From: Mycolicibacterium malmesburyense
GTDB lineage: Bacteria > Actinomycetota > Actinomycetes > Mycobacteriales > Mycobacteriaceae
NCBI RefSeq assembly: GCF_001050015.1
Contig: NZ_CVTB01000285.1
Span: 1-27,905, forward strand
Direction of reading: 5' to 3'
Length of the DNA stretch: 27,905 nucleotides
Each line of letters starts with the position of its first letter. Positions within the stretch are counted from its first letter, which is position 1. Under the pieces are notes generated by a model, which was not told the DNA's origin, searched no databases, and worked only from the letters and a program-made list of their open reading frames with translations. Shown here in pieces: positions 1 to 7,322 of the stretch. The translations under genes were made by a program, and so were the position numbers.

Positions 1-2
1 AC

Positions 3-128
3 CCGCAGCCCGATACCAAGCCCGCCGATGAGGACCCGATCGCCGAAACCGAACCGGGAGAAGCCCCCTCACTCGACGGAACCGACGAACCCGGCGGACC
101 CTCACCCCCAGGAGACCGCGCCGCCTGA
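3..128 (+). CDS. C-terminal tail of an upstream gene (partial)
   Basis: An open frame enters from the left edge and stops at TGA 126-128. The 41 visible residues are rich in Pro, Glu, Asp and Gly and end GDRAA, which looks like a disordered acidic tail, not a folded domain. The neighbouring frame also stays open but encodes an Arg/Pro-rich shadow. No domain is visible, so the product cannot be named. It converges with the SDR gene, whose stop lies about 65 bp away. Confidence 0.45.
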   Translation, partial: PQPDTKPADEDPIAETEPGEAPSLDGTDEPGGPSPPGDRAA

Positions 129-155
129 CGGCCAGCGCCGCGCGACTGTCCCTCT

Positions 156-175
156 CCACTCACCGCAGCGAGTGG
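156..175. terminator. Short hairpin between convergent genes
   Basis: CCACTC (156-161) and GAGTGG (170-175) can form a 6-bp stem with an 8-nt loop in the gap between two convergent genes. There is no T-tract, so it would be a weak bidirectional terminator at best. Confidence 0.25.
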
Positions 176-192
176 TGCCTGACCGGATGACG

Positions 193-1017
193 TCAGCCCT
201 GCGCCTCGACGGCGACCGGCTGCCATTCCTCCCACGTCTTGAGCCGCGTCTCGTAGTCGGCCTTGGCCAACTGCAGCGGCAACTCGCCGAAAAACACACG
301 CAGCGGCGGGTTTTCGGCGTCGACGACCTTGAGCAGAGCCCGCGCCGACGCCTTCGGATCGCCGGGCTTGGCCACCCGCTGACTGCGGATCCGGTCGGCT
401 TCCTCGTGCACCTCTTGGTAATCCGGCAGCGGCGTCGACCGGCGCGACGACGAGCCCGCCCAGTCGGTCGAGAATCCACCCGGCTCGATCAGCGTCACAT
501 GCACCCCGAACGGTGCCACTTCCTGGGCCAGCGACTGTGAGAACCCCTCCAGCGCCCACTTCGACGCGTGATAAATGCCGACGTTCTGGAACGCGACGAT
601 GCCCCCGATCGACGACACCTGGATGATGTGCCCGCTGCGCTGCGCCCGCAGATACGGCAGCGCGGCCTGGGTGACCCACAGCGCGCCGAAGACGTTCGTC
701 TCGATCTGGTCCCGCGCCTCCTGCTCGGTCACCTCCTCGATGAAGCCGAAGTGCCCATAGCCGGCGTTGTTGACGACGATGTCGAGGCGCCCGAAGTGGT
801 CGTGGGCCTGCTTGACCGCGGCGAAGTCCGCCTCGCGGTCGGTGACGTCCAACGCGATGGTCAGCAGCGCGTCGCCGTACTTCTCGGCGAGATCGTCCAG
901 CGACGAGACGTCGCGCGCCGTCGCGGCAACCTTGTCGCCCCGCTCGAGCGCCGCGATCGCCCACTCGCGCCCGAACCCCCGCGACGTGCCCGTGACGAAC
1001 CAAACCTTTTCGCTCAT
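193..1017 (-). CDS. Short-chain dehydrogenase/reductase
   Basis: A 274-residue classical SDR, probably a cytosolic NAD(P)-dependent oxidoreductase of unknown substrate. Visible motifs are the Rossmann TGTSRGFG at residues 9-16, NNAG at 83-86, the catalytic Ser in VSS at about 135, and YHASK with Tyr149 and Lys153. Arg13 after the glycine-rich turn and Arg35 would fit NADP(H) preference (inference). The frame is open 24 codons further upstream, but the ATG at 1017 starts exactly at the Rossmann strand and has GGAGAGGGG about 10 nt before it. Its start lies 70 bp from the divergent menG start. Substrate cannot be read from the sequence. Confidence 0.9.
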   Translation of the reverse strand: MSEKVWFVTGTSRGFGREWAIAALERGDKVAATARDVSSLDDLAEKYGDALLTIALDVTDREADFAAVKQAHDHFGRLDIVVNNAGYGHFGFIEEVTEQEARDQIETNVFGALWVTQAALPYLRAQRSGHIIQVSSIGGIVAFQNVGIYHASKWALEGFSQSLAQEVAPFGVHVTLIEPGGFSTDWAGSSSRRSTPLPDYQEVHEEADRIRSQRVAKPGDPKASARALLKVVDAENPPLRVFFGELPLQLAKADYETRLKTWEEWQPVAVEAQG

Positions 1018-1074
1018 GGTCCGTATATCCCCTCTCCGCGCCCTGCGCATTCCCGCTTCAAGCATCTTCACAGT

Positions 1075-1080
1075 TACGGT
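1075..1080 (+). promoter_or_regulatory. Putative -10 element for leaderless menG
   Basis: TACGGT fits the mycobacterial TANNNT -10 and ends 7 nt before the menG ATG, so transcription would begin at or next to the start codon. No Shine-Dalgarno sequence precedes this ATG. No clear -35 is visible. Confidence 0.5.
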
Positions 1081-1087
1081 GGGCCTC

Positions 1088-1780
1088 ATGAGCCGCGCGA
1101 CGCTGGAGAAGAACCCACGCGATGTGGCGTCGATGTTCGACGCGGTGGCCCGGCGCTACGACCTGACCAACACCGTCATGTCGCTGGGTCAGGACCGGTT
1201 CTGGCGGCGGGCTACGCGTGCGGCGCTGCGCATCGGCCCGCAGGACAGGGTGCTCGATCTCGCCGCCGGCACGGCGGTCTCGACCGTCGAGCTCGCGACC
1301 TCGGGGGCGTGGTGCGTAGCCGCGGACTTCTCTGTCGGCATGCTTGCGGCCGGGGCCGACCGCGATGTCCCCAAGGTCGCCGGCGACGCCACGCGGCTGC
1401 CGTTCGCCGACGGCGCGTTCGACGCCGTGACGATCAGCTTCGGGCTGCGCAACGTCGTCGACCACGTCGCGGGTCTGCGCGAGATGGCCCGTGTCACCCG
1501 TCCGGGCGGTCGCTTGGTGGTGTGCGAGTTCTCCACGCCGACGAACCGGTTGTTCGCGACGGTGTACAAGGAGTACCTGATGCAGGCGCTGCCGAGGATG
1601 GCCCGAGCGGTGTCCTCCAACCCGGAGGCCTACGTATACCTGGCCGAGTCGATCCGCGCGTGGCCCGACCAGACTCAGCTGGCCCGTCAGATCGCCGACG
1701 CCGGCTGGACGTCGGTGCGCTGGCGCAACCTCACCGGCGGCATCGTCGCGCTGCACGCCGCCACCAAGCCCTTGCGCTGA
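1088..1780 (+). CDS. menG: Demethylmenaquinone methyltransferase MenG (UbiE family)
   Basis: Predicted to methylate demethylmenaquinone with S-adenosylmethionine, the last ring step of menaquinone synthesis. The 230-residue protein has the family's usual length. It shows the N-terminal [16 protein letters not shown] block (13-28), the SAM-binding DLAAGT motif (57-62), [17 protein letters not shown], and FGLRNV followed by [12 protein letters not shown], all typical of UbiE/MenG. The frame is open far upstream, but the ATG at 1088 begins the conserved region and sits 7 nt after a -10-like hexamer, so the mRNA is probably leaderless. menJ and grcC1, 2-4 kb away, serve the same pathway. The M. 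tuberculosis counterpart is also called menH or ubiE (Rv0558). Confidence 0.93.
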   Translation: MSRATLEKNPRDVASMFDAVARRYDLTNTVMSLGQDRFWRRATRAALRIGPQDRVLDLAAGTAVSTVELATSGAWCVAADFSVGMLAAGADRDVPKVAGDATRLPFADGAFDAVTISFGLRNVVDHVAGLREMARVTRPGGRLVVCEFSTPTNRLFATVYKEYLMQALPRMARAVSSNPEAYVYLAESIRAWPDQTQLARQIADAGWTSVRWRNLTGGIVALHAATKPLR

Positions 1781-1808
1781 TTGCCGATCGGGCTACGCGA
1801 CATCACGC

Positions 1809-1814
1809 TACGGT
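1809..1814 (+). promoter_or_regulatory. Putative -10 element for leaderless esterase gene
   Basis: TACGGT, the same hexamer as before menG, ends 6 nt before the ATG at 1821. There is no Shine-Dalgarno sequence, which supports a leaderless transcript starting at the initiation codon. Confidence 0.5.
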
Positions 1815-1820
1815 CTGGGC

Positions 1821-2876
1821 ATGCACGGACGCCTGGCCGACCCGGACTGCACCCTCGGAACCGATCCCCGCTCAGACCCTCGAATGGTCAAGGCGTTCGC
1901 ACAGTTCGGCCTCGACGGCCGGCTGCCCGCGGCGCCGTTGAGCGTCGACTCCCCGCTCGAGGAGCGCATCGCGTTCGCAACGATGAGCGAGGAGGGGATG
2001 GGCGCGATTCTCGAGGCGTTGGCCAAGGACCTGCCCGCCACCCCCGGCGTGACCACGTCGACGACCACGATCTCCGGCCCCGACGGCAACGACATCACGC
2101 TGTACATCAGCCGCCCTCGCGATGCGCACGGCCCGCTGCCCGCGGTCGTCCATCTGCACGGCGGCGGGATGGCACTCGGCAGCGCGGCCGACATCGGCTA
2201 CATCAGGATCCGCGAATGCCTCGCCGCCACAGGGCTCGTCGTGGTCGGTGTGGAGTTTCGCAACTCCGGAGGCAAGCTCGGTCCCCACCCCTTTCCGGCC
2301 GGGCTCAACGACTGCGCCGCCGCGGTGCGCTGGGCGGCGGGCAACCGGACGGAACTCGGTGTCAGCCATCTGATCGTGTCCGGCGAGTCCGGTGGCGGCA
2401 ATCTCACACTGACCGTCGCGCACAGGGCCAAACGCGAGGGCTGGCTCGCCGATATCGCGGGGTGCTACGCACAGTGCCCGTACATCTCCAACCGCTGGCT
2501 CGACGAGTGCGAGGATCTGCCGTCGCTGGCGGAAAACGACGAGTACTTCGTCAGTCGTCACCAACTCGCGCTGCTCGGTTCGATCTACAACCCCGACGGC
2601 TCCCACGCCGACGACCCGACCTGCTGGGCCGCTGCGGCCACCGCCGAGGACCTCAACGGGCTACCGCCGCACGTCATTTCGGTCAACGAGCTGGATCCGT
2701 TGCGCGACGAGGGCCTGGCCTACTACCGGCGCCTGGTCCGTGCGGGCGTGCCCGCGGTCGGTCGCGTGGTCGCGGGCACCTGCCACGGCGGCGATCTGCT
2801 CTGCGGCGCCTACATGCCCGAGGTGTTCGACGCATCCATCCGCGACGTGAGCGGATTCGCCAAGTCCCTGGCTTAG
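1821..2876 (+). CDS. HSL-family alpha/beta hydrolase (esterase/lipase)
   Basis: A 351-residue carboxylic ester hydrolase of the hormone-sensitive-lipase (bacterial family IV) type. The oxyanion-hole HGGG is at 113-116. The nucleophile elbow is GESGG with Ser190; the family usually has GDSAG, so both variable positions are substituted here. Asp292 in ELDPLRDEG and His322 in TCHGGD complete the triad. An N-terminal helical cap of about 75 residues precedes the core. There is no signal peptide, so it should be cytosolic. It lies 40 bp after menG but has its own probable leaderless promoter. Its TAG stop overlaps the TAA of the convergent gene within TTAG (2873-2876). The physiological substrate is unknown; short acyl esters are typical for the family. 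Confidence 0.88.
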   Translation: MHGRLADPDCTLGTDPRSDPRMVKAFAQFGLDGRLPAAPLSVDSPLEERIAFATMSEEGMGAILEALAKDLPATPGVTTSTTTISGPDGNDITLYISRPRDAHGPLPAVVHLHGGGMALGSAADIGYIRIRECLAATGLVVVGVEFRNSGGKLGPHPFPAGLNDCAAAVRWAAGNRTELGVSHLIVSGESGGGNLTLTVAHRAKREGWLADIAGCYAQCPYISNRWLDECEDLPSLAENDEYFVSRHQLALLGSIYNPDGSHADDPTCWAAAATAEDLNGLPPHVISVNELDPLRDEGLAYYRRLVRAGVPAVGRVVAGTCHGGDLLCGAYMPEVFDASIRDVSGFAKSLA

Positions 2877-3127
2877 TCCTCGACCTCGATCGCCGCTTGC
2901 TGGCTGCCGTTCACCGGGGGCGCGCTGTTCACGACCGCCAGGGGCGGTTCGGATTTGGCGTTCGGCGACGGCCTTCCGTTGGCTCCCCGATAGGGTGTGC
3001 ACACCCCGATGTACGGCACGTCCTGGCATGGTCCCTGCGGCGCCGCGGGCGCGACGGGAGCCGAGACCAGCGCCGCGCCGGCGACCGCGATCGCGGCGAT
3101 TGCCGATCGAACTGTCGTACCGAGCAT
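2873..3127 (-). CDS. Small secreted protein, function unknown
   Basis: An 84-residue protein. Residues 1-28 form a Sec signal peptide: an Arg in the n-region, an Ala/Val-rich core, and an APAAP cleavage region. The mature chain has two cysteines (in GPCQD and GVCTP) that could form one disulfide, then a Pro/Asn/Ser-rich tail ending EVED. The ATG at 3127 is preferred over upstream ATGs because it opens directly into the signal peptide and has GGAAGGA about 8 nt before it. I recognise no domain. It converges with the esterase gene with a 4-bp overlap. A short exported cell-wall or secreted factor is the most that can be said. Confidence 0.7.
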   Translation of the reverse strand: MLGTTVRSAIAAIAVAGAALVSAPVAPAAPQGPCQDVPYIGVCTPYRGANGRPSPNAKSEPPLAVVNSAPPVNGSQQAAIEVED

Positions 3128-3232
3128 CGTGGGGTCCTTCCGCCGATGCATACATGAACGCCGCTGTGCTTCAGGGTAATCCCTCCACGTCGCCGAAAAC
3201 ATCTCGTCTAGCTGGGCTTACAGTTAGCCTGC

Positions 3233-3673
3233 TTACGAATCACGCCCGCGACGGGCTTCCCAGATTCGTTCGGTCTGCGGTCCGACATCGGGGTCGTGCG
3301 TCTGCTGAAAGTTGCGTCCACCGCGGCCGAATGTCGCGAGAACTGCTGCGGGAACTTCGGATTCGAATATGGGTTCGTCGAGCCAGCGGCACGGTCGCAC
3401 GTGCACCAGGTCGACGGCGACGGCATCGGCGTCGTCATCACGGCGGTATGGACCGTCGATGCGGCCCAACCAGTAGAGCCCGTCCGCGTCACGGGTCCAC
3501 ACGAAGGATCCGTCCTCGGCATCGGCGAACCGTTCGATGCGGCGAGCCAGCCGCTCGCCGAAACCCGCGTCGCCGAAACCCACGACGCCCAGAGCCAGGG
3601 CCCGGTCGAGCGAGGTCTGCGGGTCGATATCGTCACGGCGGGATCGCATCGGGGCCCGGTACACCGCGGTCAT
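3233..3673 (-). CDS. Conserved hypothetical protein, 146 aa
   Basis: A cytosolic protein without signal peptide or membrane segments. An N-terminal helical part (about 15-50) is followed by a beta-rich part containing GSFVWTRDADGLYWLGRIDGPY (given as two motifs: VWTRDADG at 58-65 and YWLGRIDGPY at 67-76), HVRPCRWLD at 91-99 and FGRGGRNFQQTHD near the C-terminus. The pattern of aromatic residues resembles a small beta-barrel reader-type domain, but I cannot assign a family. The ATG at 3673 is chosen because an A-T hexamer at -10 spacing precedes it and there is no Shine-Dalgarno. It is divergent from a small membrane-protein gene with only 21 bp between the start codons. Confidence 0.7.
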   Translation of the reverse strand: MTAVYRAPMRSRRDDIDPQTSLDRALALGVVGFGDAGFGERLARRIERFADAEDGSFVWTRDADGLYWLGRIDGPYRRDDDADAVAVDLVHVRPCRWLDEPIFESEVPAAVLATFGRGGRNFQQTHDPDVGPQTERIWEARRGRDS

Positions 3674-3679
3674 CCGCGA

Positions 3680-3686
3680 TATTCTG
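3680..3686. promoter_or_regulatory. Overlapping divergent -10 elements
   Basis: TATTCT (3680-3685, plus strand) lies 9 nt before the ATG at 3695. CAGAAT (3686-3681, minus strand) lies 7 nt before the ATG at 3673. The two -10-like hexamers overlap by five bases in a 21-bp gap, so both genes probably share one bidirectional leaderless promoter. Confidence 0.4.
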
Positions 3687-3694
3687 CCTGCGAC

Positions 3695-3901
3695 ATGGAG
3701 ACGTTCAAGCGCTATCTGATGTTTCAGGGCATGATGTTCGTCTTCGGCATCGTCGGGCCTATCTTCCTCGTCCTGTACTTCGCCTCGCAGCCGGATCCCT
3801 CGATGCGGTGGGCCTACTGGATCGGGCTCTTCATCACCACGGCCGACATCCTGATTGCCTTGGGGCTCACGGCTTCTACCGCTTCGCCCAGGAAGGACTA
3901 G
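3695..3901 (+). CDS. Small two-TM membrane protein
   Basis: A 68-residue protein with two predicted hydrophobic helices, about 12-32 (MMFVFGIVGPIFLVLYF) and 42-60 (YWIGLFITTADILIALGL), separated by a short polar loop with Pro-Asp-Pro, and a basic C-terminal end. The frame is open upstream, but the conserved-looking protein begins at the ATG at 3695, just after a TATTCT -10-like hexamer. Its TAG stop is the same CTAG (3898-3901) that ends the convergent menJ. Function is unknown. Its fixed position beside menJ suggests, but does not show, a link to membrane quinone metabolism. Confidence 0.7.
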   Translation: METFKRYLMFQGMMFVFGIVGPIFLVLYFASQPDPSMRWAYWIGLFITTADILIALGLTASTASPRKD

Positions 3902-5112
3902 GCGAACGGGGCGCGCTCGTCGATACGCCGCGACAGCCGTCCGGCGCCGCGCCACACCCTGGCGGTCCAGTCCTCGTCCTCGTCGGTGACGAAGTTGCCC
4001 ATCACCCGCACCGCGATGTTCATCAGCACCGACGAGCGCATCGCGAGCGGCCCCGTCGACGGCAGGAACCGCGGGAACGTCAGCAGCAGCGCGAGCCGCC
4101 GCGCGACCGAGAACCCGCGCGCGTAGTGCGCCGAGAGCACCGCGGGCCATGCCTGCGTGAGATCGCCGGTGCCCAGCAGTTCGGCGGCCAGCCGGCCGGT
4201 CTCGAGCCCGTAGTCGATGCCCTCGCCGTTGAGCGGGTTGACGCATGCCGCCGCGTCGCCGATCAGCATCCAGTTCGGCCCGGCGACACCCGAGACCGCC
4301 CCGCCCATCGGCAGCAGTGCCGACAGCCCGGCGCGCGGCTCCCCGACGAAGCCCCACTCCTCGCGCCGCAGCGCGGTGTAGTACGACATCAGCGGCCGCA
4401 ACGCGGCGTCGGCCGGTCGCTTGGCCGTCGCCAGCGCGCCGACGCCGATGTTCACCTCGCCGTTGCCGAGCGGGAAGATCCAGCCGTAGCCGGGAAGCAC
4501 CTTGCCTTCGGGTGAACGCAGTTCCAAGTGCGACGTGATCCAGGGTTCGGCGGCCCGCGGCGTGGCGATGTATCCGCGGATCGCCACGCCGTACACCGTC
4601 TCCTGATGCCATTCGCGGCCCAGTACGCGGCCCAGCGTCGAGCGGGCGCCGTCGGCGACAATCAGGTTCTCGCAACCGATCTCGGCGCCCGAGTCGAGCA
4701 CCACCGCCTCCACCCGGCCAGACGAATCGTGGCGCACATCAACGGCTTTCACGCCGAGCATCATCTTGGCGCCCTCGTCGACGGCGACCATGCGGATGCG
4801 GTCGTCGAGCTCGGTGCGGGGCACCGCACTCGAGGTCGACGGGAACGACGGGCCCGGCCACTCGATCTCGACGTCCGCCCCGAACCCGGACATGCGCAGA
4901 CCCCGGTGACGCACCCGTCCGTCCAGCCACGGCCCGAGGCCGAGCCGTTCCATCTCCAGCACCGCGCGCGGGGTAAGCCCGTCGCCGCAGGCCTTGTCGC
5001 GCGGGAACTGGGCCTTGTCGATGACGAGCACATCGCGGCCGTTGCGCGCCGCCCACGCGGCGGCGGCCGACCCGGCGGGCCCGGCCCCGACGACGACCAC
5101 GTCCGCCTTCAT
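3898..5112 (-). CDS. menJ: Menaquinone reductase MenJ (geranylgeranyl reductase family)
   Basis: A 404-residue FAD enzyme of the geranylgeranyl-reductase family. In mycobacteria MenJ reduces one isoprene double bond of the menaquinone tail, giving MK-9(II-H2). The N-terminal dinucleotide motif GAGPAGSAAAAW (8-19) is followed by FPRDKACGDGLTPRA (typical of GGR enzymes), the middle PGYGWIFPLGNGEVNIGVG block and the FAD-closing GDAAACVNPLNGEGI. The length matches the M. tuberculosis protein (about 408 residues). The ATG at 5112 opens directly on the FAD strand with GGGGGA just before it. It is divergent from grcC1, which makes the tail itself. The stop overlaps that of the convergent small membrane gene. 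Confidence 0.93.
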   Translation of the reverse strand: MKADVVVVGAGPAGSAAAAWAARNGRDVLVIDKAQFPRDKACGDGLTPRAVLEMERLGLGPWLDGRVRHRGLRMSGFGADVEIEWPGPSFPSTSSAVPRTELDDRIRMVAVDEGAKMMLGVKAVDVRHDSSGRVEAVVLDSGAEIGCENLIVADGARSTLGRVLGREWHQETVYGVAIRGYIATPRAAEPWITSHLELRSPEGKVLPGYGWIFPLGNGEVNIGVGALATAKRPADAALRPLMSYYTALRREEWGFVGEPRAGLSALLPMGGAVSGVAGPNWMLIGDAAACVNPLNGEGIDYGLETGRLAAELLGTGDLTQAWPAVLSAHYARGFSVARRLALLLTFPRFLPSTGPLAMRSSVLMNIAVRVMGNFVTDEDEDWTARVWRGAGRLSRRIDERAPFA

Positions 5113-5130
5113 CGATCCCCCGGTCGTCCC

Positions 5131-5184
5131 CTGCCCTCCGGGCGTGGGCCCATCGCTCTGCCCTGGCCTTCGGCCGTGGGCCCA
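5131..5184. repeat. Imperfect tandem repeat in the menJ-grcC1 promoter gap
   Basis: Two copies of a unit beginning CTGCCCT and ending CGTGGGCCCA occur at 5131-5152 and 5158-5184. The second copy has a 5-nt insertion in its centre. They sit in the 111-bp gap between two divergent menaquinone genes and could be a regulator site or a replication-slippage product. Confidence 0.4.
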
Positions 5185-5211
5185 ACCCGCCGGTAAGTCC
5201 ATGGTTCCCAG

Positions 5212-5217
5212 TATGTT
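5212..5217 (+). promoter_or_regulatory. Putative -10 element for leaderless grcC1
   Basis: TATGTT fits TANNNT and ends 6 nt before the GTG at 5224. No Shine-Dalgarno is present beyond a weak AGG, so a leaderless GTG start is likely. Confidence 0.5.
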
Positions 5218-5223
5218 GGCAGG

Positions 5224-6231
5224 GTGAGGACGCCAGCGACGGTGGTAGCCGGGGTCGACTTCGGAGATCCCGATTTCGCGCAGGACGTGCGCGACGGGGT
5301 CGCCCGCATCGAGGACCTGATGGCCACTGAGCTGGGCAAAGCCGACGAGCTGATGGCCGAGGCGGTGCAACACCTGTTCCAGGCCGGCGGTAAGCGGTTC
5401 CGCCCGCTGTTCACGGTGCTCTCGGCCCGGCTGGGCCCGGACCCCGATGCCTGGCAGGTCACCGTCGCGGGTGCGGTCATCGAGCTGGTGCACCTGGCGA
5501 CGCTGTATCACGACGACGTGATGGATGAGGCGCAGGTCCGCCGCGGCGCCGACAGCGCCAACGCGCGCTGGGGTAACAACATCGCGATCCTGGCGGGCGA
5601 CTACCTGTTCGCGACGGCGTCGCGCCTCGTCAGCCGGCTCGGCCCGGAGGCGGTGCGCATCATCGCCGACACGTTCGCCCAGCTGGTCACCGGTCAGATG
5701 CGCGAAACCCGCGGCGCGGCCGAACACGTCGATTCGATCGAGCACTACCTCAAGGTCGTCTACGAGAAGACGGCGTGCCTGATCGCGGCGTCCGGGCGGT
5801 TCGGGGCGACGTTCTCGGGTGCCGACGAGGAGCAGATCGAGCGGTTGAGCCGGCTGGGCGGCATCGTCGGCACCGCCTTCCAGATCAGCGACGACATCAT
5901 CGACATTGACAGCGACCCGGAGGAGTCCGGCAAGGTGCCGGGCACCGACCTGCGCGAAGGCGTTCACACGCTGCCGGTGCTGTACGCGCTGCGCGACGGC
6001 GGCCCCGAGGCCGACCGGCTGCGCGAGCTGCTCGCCGGCCCGGTGGAGAACGACGACGACGTGGCCGAGGCGCTGTCGTTGTTGCGCGCCTCGCCGGGCA
6101 TGGCCAAGGCCAAGGAGACCGTCGCCCAGTACGCGGTGCAGGCCCGCGAGGAGCTCGCCCAGCTGCCCGAAGGACCGGGCCGGCGAGCGCTGGCGACGCT
6201 GGTCGACTACACCGTGAACCGGCACGGCTGA
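5224..6231 (+). CDS. grcC1: Long-chain trans-polyprenyl diphosphate synthase GrcC1
   Basis: A 335-residue E-type prenyltransferase that condenses isopentenyl diphosphate onto an allylic primer, probably giving the C45 tail for menaquinone-9. The first aspartate-rich motif DDVMD is at 97-101, preceded by GGKRFRP (55-61). The second, DDIID, is at 223-227, and GQMRE (158-162) and KT (182-183) are also present. Small residues before the first motif (Ala92, Thr93) allow a long product; Leu94 and Tyr95 are also there. Product length is inferred from context, not read from the sequence. Start is GTG at 5224 with a -10-like hexamer 6 nt upstream. Same length as M. tuberculosis Rv0562 and same neighbours (menJ divergent, htpX downstream). 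Confidence 0.92.
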   Translation: MRTPATVVAGVDFGDPDFAQDVRDGVARIEDLMATELGKADELMAEAVQHLFQAGGKRFRPLFTVLSARLGPDPDAWQVTVAGAVIELVHLATLYHDDVMDEAQVRRGADSANARWGNNIAILAGDYLFATASRLVSRLGPEAVRIIADTFAQLVTGQMRETRGAAEHVDSIEHYLKVVYEKTACLIAASGRFGATFSGADEEQIERLSRLGGIVGTAFQISDDIIDIDSDPEESGKVPGTDLREGVHTLPVLYALRDGGPEADRLRELLAGPVENDDDVAEALSLLRASPGMAKAKETVAQYAVQAREELAQLPEGPGRRALATLVDYTVNRHG

Positions 6232-6270
6232 GCAGCCGGAACTTGCGGAGCCCGACTAAGCGTTGAATCA

Positions 6271-6283
6271 CCAGAGTCTCTGG
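6271..6283. promoter_or_regulatory. Perfect palindrome upstream of htpX
   Basis: CCAGAG-T-CTCTGG is a perfect 6-bp inverted repeat with a 1-nt centre, 7 nt before the GGAGGAAG Shine-Dalgarno of htpX. It could be an operator or a small hairpin near the ribosome-binding site. Position and symmetry are seen; function is inferred. Confidence 0.4.
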
Positions 6284-6300
6284 GTCTGAAGGAGGAAGCG

Positions 6301-7182
6301 ATGACTTGGCATCCGCACGCCAACACCGCCAAGACGTTCGCTCTGCTGGTGGGGTTCTCGGTGCTGATCGTGTTCATCGCCTCGCTGTTCCGCAATACCG
6401 CACTCATCGGGCTGGCGGTGCTGTTCGCCGTCGGCATGAACGCCTACATGTACTTCAACAGCGACAAGCTCTCGCTGCGGGCGATGCACGCCCAGCCGGT
6501 CACCGAAATGCAGGCCCCGGTCATGTACCGGATCGTGCGCGAGTTGGCGACGACGGCCCGCCAGCCGATGCCGCGGCTCTACATCAGCGACACCGACGCG
6601 CCGAACGCGTTCGCCACGGGCCGCAACCCGCGCAACGCCGCGGTGTGCTGTACGACGGGCATCCTGCAGATCCTCAACGAGCGTGAACTACGGGCGGTGC
6701 TGGGCCACGAACTGTCGCACGTCTACAACCGCGACATTTTGATCTCGAGCGTCGCGGGCGCGATGGCCGCCGTCATCACCGCACTGGCCAACATCGCCTA
6801 CTTCGCGACGCTGTTCGGCGGTAACCGTGAAGGCGGCGCGAATCCGTTTGCGATCCTGCTGGTTTCGATGCTCGGCCCGATCGCCGCAATGGTGATCCGG
6901 ATGGCCGTGTCGCGGTCGCGCGAGTACCAGGCCGACCAGTCGGGTGCGGAGCTGACGGGCGATCCGCTGGCGTTGGCCAGCGCGCTGCGCAAGATCAGCA
7001 CCGGGGTCGAGCAGGCGCCGTTGCCGCCCGATCCCAAGCTGGCCGACCAGGCGCACCTGATGATCGCCAACCCCTTCCGCGCGGGCGAGAAGATCGGCAA
7101 GCTGTTCTCGACGCACCCGCCGATCGGCGACCGCATCGCGCGCCTGGAGGCGATGGCCGGCCGCGGCCCGGGCTACTACTGA
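6301..7182 (+). CDS. htpX: Membrane zinc metalloprotease HtpX
   Basis: A 293-residue M48B peptidase that degrades damaged or misfolded membrane proteins. Two N-terminal membrane helices (about 12-30 and 33-51) are followed by the cytosolic HELSH zinc motif (136-140, catalytic Glu137), two more hydrophobic segments (about 148-170 and 182-202) and the third ligand Glu208 in SREYQAD. The C-terminal [12 protein letters not shown] motif is the family signature. The start has a very strong Shine-Dalgarno (GGAGGAAG), unlike the leaderless genes around it. It follows grcC1 by 69 bp; a perfect palindrome in that gap may regulate it. In other bacteria htpX is stress-induced (family knowledge). Confidence 0.95.
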   Translation: MTWHPHANTAKTFALLVGFSVLIVFIASLFRNTALIGLAVLFAVGMNAYMYFNSDKLSLRAMHAQPVTEMQAPVMYRIVRELATTARQPMPRLYISDTDAPNAFATGRNPRNAAVCCTTGILQILNERELRAVLGHELSHVYNRDILISSVAGAMAAVITALANIAYFATLFGGNREGGANPFAILLVSMLGPIAAMVIRMAVSRSREYQADQSGAELTGDPLALASALRKISTGVEQAPLPPDPKLADQAHLMIANPFRAGEKIGKLFSTHPPIGDRIARLEAMAGRGPGYY

Positions 7183-7196
7183 CCGGTCCTGGCGAC

Positions 7197-7239
7197 TTCG
7201 GTGCGCTACCTGTCGCCCACCGATAGGTAGTGCACCGAA
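7197..7239. terminator. Long 19-bp stem-loop after htpX
   Basis: Arms 7197-7215 and 7221-7239 pair over 19 positions with only two mismatches, both G-U wobbles on the plus transcript, around a 5-nt loop CCCAC. It begins 14 nt after the htpX stop. There is no T-tract; mycobacterial terminators often lack one. It may end htpX transcription or be a mobile palindrome. Confidence 0.55.
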
Positions 7240-7309
7240 ATCACACCGGTAACGACCCGCCGACCTGCGCCGATGTCATCTGTGTGCTGCGAGTCTCCCT
7301 CCAACCCCT

Positions 7310-7315
7310 TAGGGT
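7310..7315 (+). promoter_or_regulatory. Putative -10 element for leaderless secreted-protein gene
   Basis: TAGGGT fits TANNNT and ends 7 nt before the GTG at 7323; no Shine-Dalgarno is visible. This supports the GTG over in-frame upstream starts. Confidence 0.5.
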
Positions 7316-7322
7316 GTGGACC

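Noticed and set aside
3218..3230. Imperfect 13-bp palindrome (GCTTACAGTTAGC) by a stop codon
   Set aside because: It has mismatched pairs, is short and overlaps nothing that suggests a function.
3898..6225. Long 775-residue open frame on the minus strand through menJ and across grcC1
   Set aside because: Only the 3898-5112 part has MenJ motifs. The upstream part is an Arg/Gln-rich shadow of grcC1, caused by high GC.
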